From contig MNTL01000004.1 of the NCBI GenBank assembly GCA_001916965.1, forward strand, positions 1-64,000: a stretch of 64,000 nt of DNA, in the 5' to 3' direction. Below the pieces are notes generated by a model. It was not told the DNA's origin. It did no database searches and worked only from the letters and a program-made list of their open reading frames with translations. Shown here in pieces: positions 63,762-64,000 of this stretch (positions are counted from its first letter, which is position 1; every line of letters begins with the position of its first letter). The position numbers and the translations under genes are program-made. The DNA comes from Roseburia sp. CAG:10041_57 (GTDB taxonomy: Bacteria > Bacillota > Clostridia > Lachnospirales > Lachnospiraceae).

Positions 63762-64000
63762 ATGGAAAAAGAAGATTTAAAAGATAAGTGGAAAAGATAT
63801 GAAAAAAATGGAAGTTTAGGGATTTCTATTTTAATAAATGTCTGAGAAGACATGGAATAGTAAAATATTTTCATCGTGAACCGGTTATGCCCAGATTTGC
63901 TCATAAACTGGTAATGTCTTCAAAAAAACCAATGAGTATTTGTATGAAAAAATCCAGTCTGGAGAACCATTTTTGGCGTGCCGTTTTGGCAATACAGAGC
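63762..64000 (+). pseudogene. Partial frameshifted gene at the window edge, GT-D-like in its C-terminal end
   Basis: A start at ATG 63762 (or 63741 in the same frame) leads to MEKEDLKDKWKRYEK. Adding one A in the 63802-63808 run continues to FRDFYFNKCLRRHGIVKYFH, and one A in the 63922-63928 run continues to EYLYEKIQSGEPFLACRFGN. Without these two bases the frame ends at 63843. The last segment resembles the start of GT-D-fold transferases (Phe-Gly after an Arg), but this is tentative because the gene runs off the window. Confidence 0.45.

Noticed and set aside
1..64000. CRISPR arrays, tRNA and rRNA genes, prophage genes
   Set aside because: No regularly spaced direct repeats, tRNA-like cloverleaf, rRNA sequence or phage structural genes were noticed; short tRNAs could be missed by eye.

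Overview
The window is almost one continuous plus-strand gene cluster for surface-glycan biosynthesis (about 50 genes). It comes from a low-to-moderate GC Gram-positive bacterium, most likely a gut-type member of the Clostridia (Lachnospiraceae-like). The grounds are strong AGGAGG-type ribosome binding sites, ATG/GTG/TTG starts, short or overlapping junctions, the families present (TupA-type ATP-grasp, DUF2334, DUF5672, GtrII, LIC_10190-like and YfhO-like membrane proteins) and the absence of Gram-negative outer-membrane genes. The assignment is inferred from gene content; there is no rRNA or marker gene.

Layout. (1) Bases 16-90 hold three hairpins resembling the right end of an IS200/IS605-type element. 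(2) 144-4870 is a pseudaminic-acid-type nonulosonate block: pseF, pseI, a PseH-like acetyltransferase, a PseJ-like formyltransferase, a PIG-L deacetylase and pseG; pseB and pseC are not in the window. (3) 4897-14857 holds an acyltransferase, two large membrane proteins, a WecE aminotransferase, an acetyltransferase::polyprenyl-phosphate glycosyltransferase fusion and a WaaL-like ligase. (4) 14873-20758 is a PglF/PglE/PglC/PglA-like initiation block in which an ATP-grasp enzyme sits where a PglD acetyltransferase might be expected. (5) 20798-24479 has tviB and tviC (UDP-GalNAcA supply) around an unknown membrane protein. (6) 24476-36783 has a deacetylase-like protein, five GT4 enzymes, a FemAB-like acyltransferase, a TupA-like ATP-grasp and two AsnB-type amidotransferases. 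(7) 36783-47316 has GT-C-like membrane enzymes, GT11 and GT2 transferases, an MBOAT/SGNH-type O-acylation pair, a PglK-like ABC flippase and a GT14 enzyme. (8) 47329-59866 continues with a divergent GT11-like protein, DUF5672, GT17, GT2, GT4, a YfhO/PTPS-related protein, a Wzy-like polymerase and a GtrII protein; a HEPN-MNT toxin-antitoxin pair interrupts it at 48384-49077. (9) 59887-64000 is visibly more A+T-rich and damaged: a frameshifted YfhO-like gene, an acyltransferase with one in-frame stop, and a frameshifted partial gene at the edge.

How it fits together (inference). PglF/E/C-like enzymes would build the first lipid-linked amino sugar, and the cytoplasmic GT2/GT4/GT11/GT14/GT17 enzymes would extend it with GalNAcA and other sugars. 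AsnB-like enzymes, the ATP-grasps and the FemAB-like protein could amidate or aminoacylate it. The PglK-like ABC protein would flip it; GT-C, GtrII, MBOAT and acyltransferase-3 proteins would decorate it outside; and the Wzy-like and WaaL-like proteins would polymerise or ligate it. The nonulosonate block may feed this glycan or flagellin glycosylation. No intrinsic terminator was seen; three internal sigma-70-like promoter candidates are listed. Nothing on the minus strand looks like a real gene.
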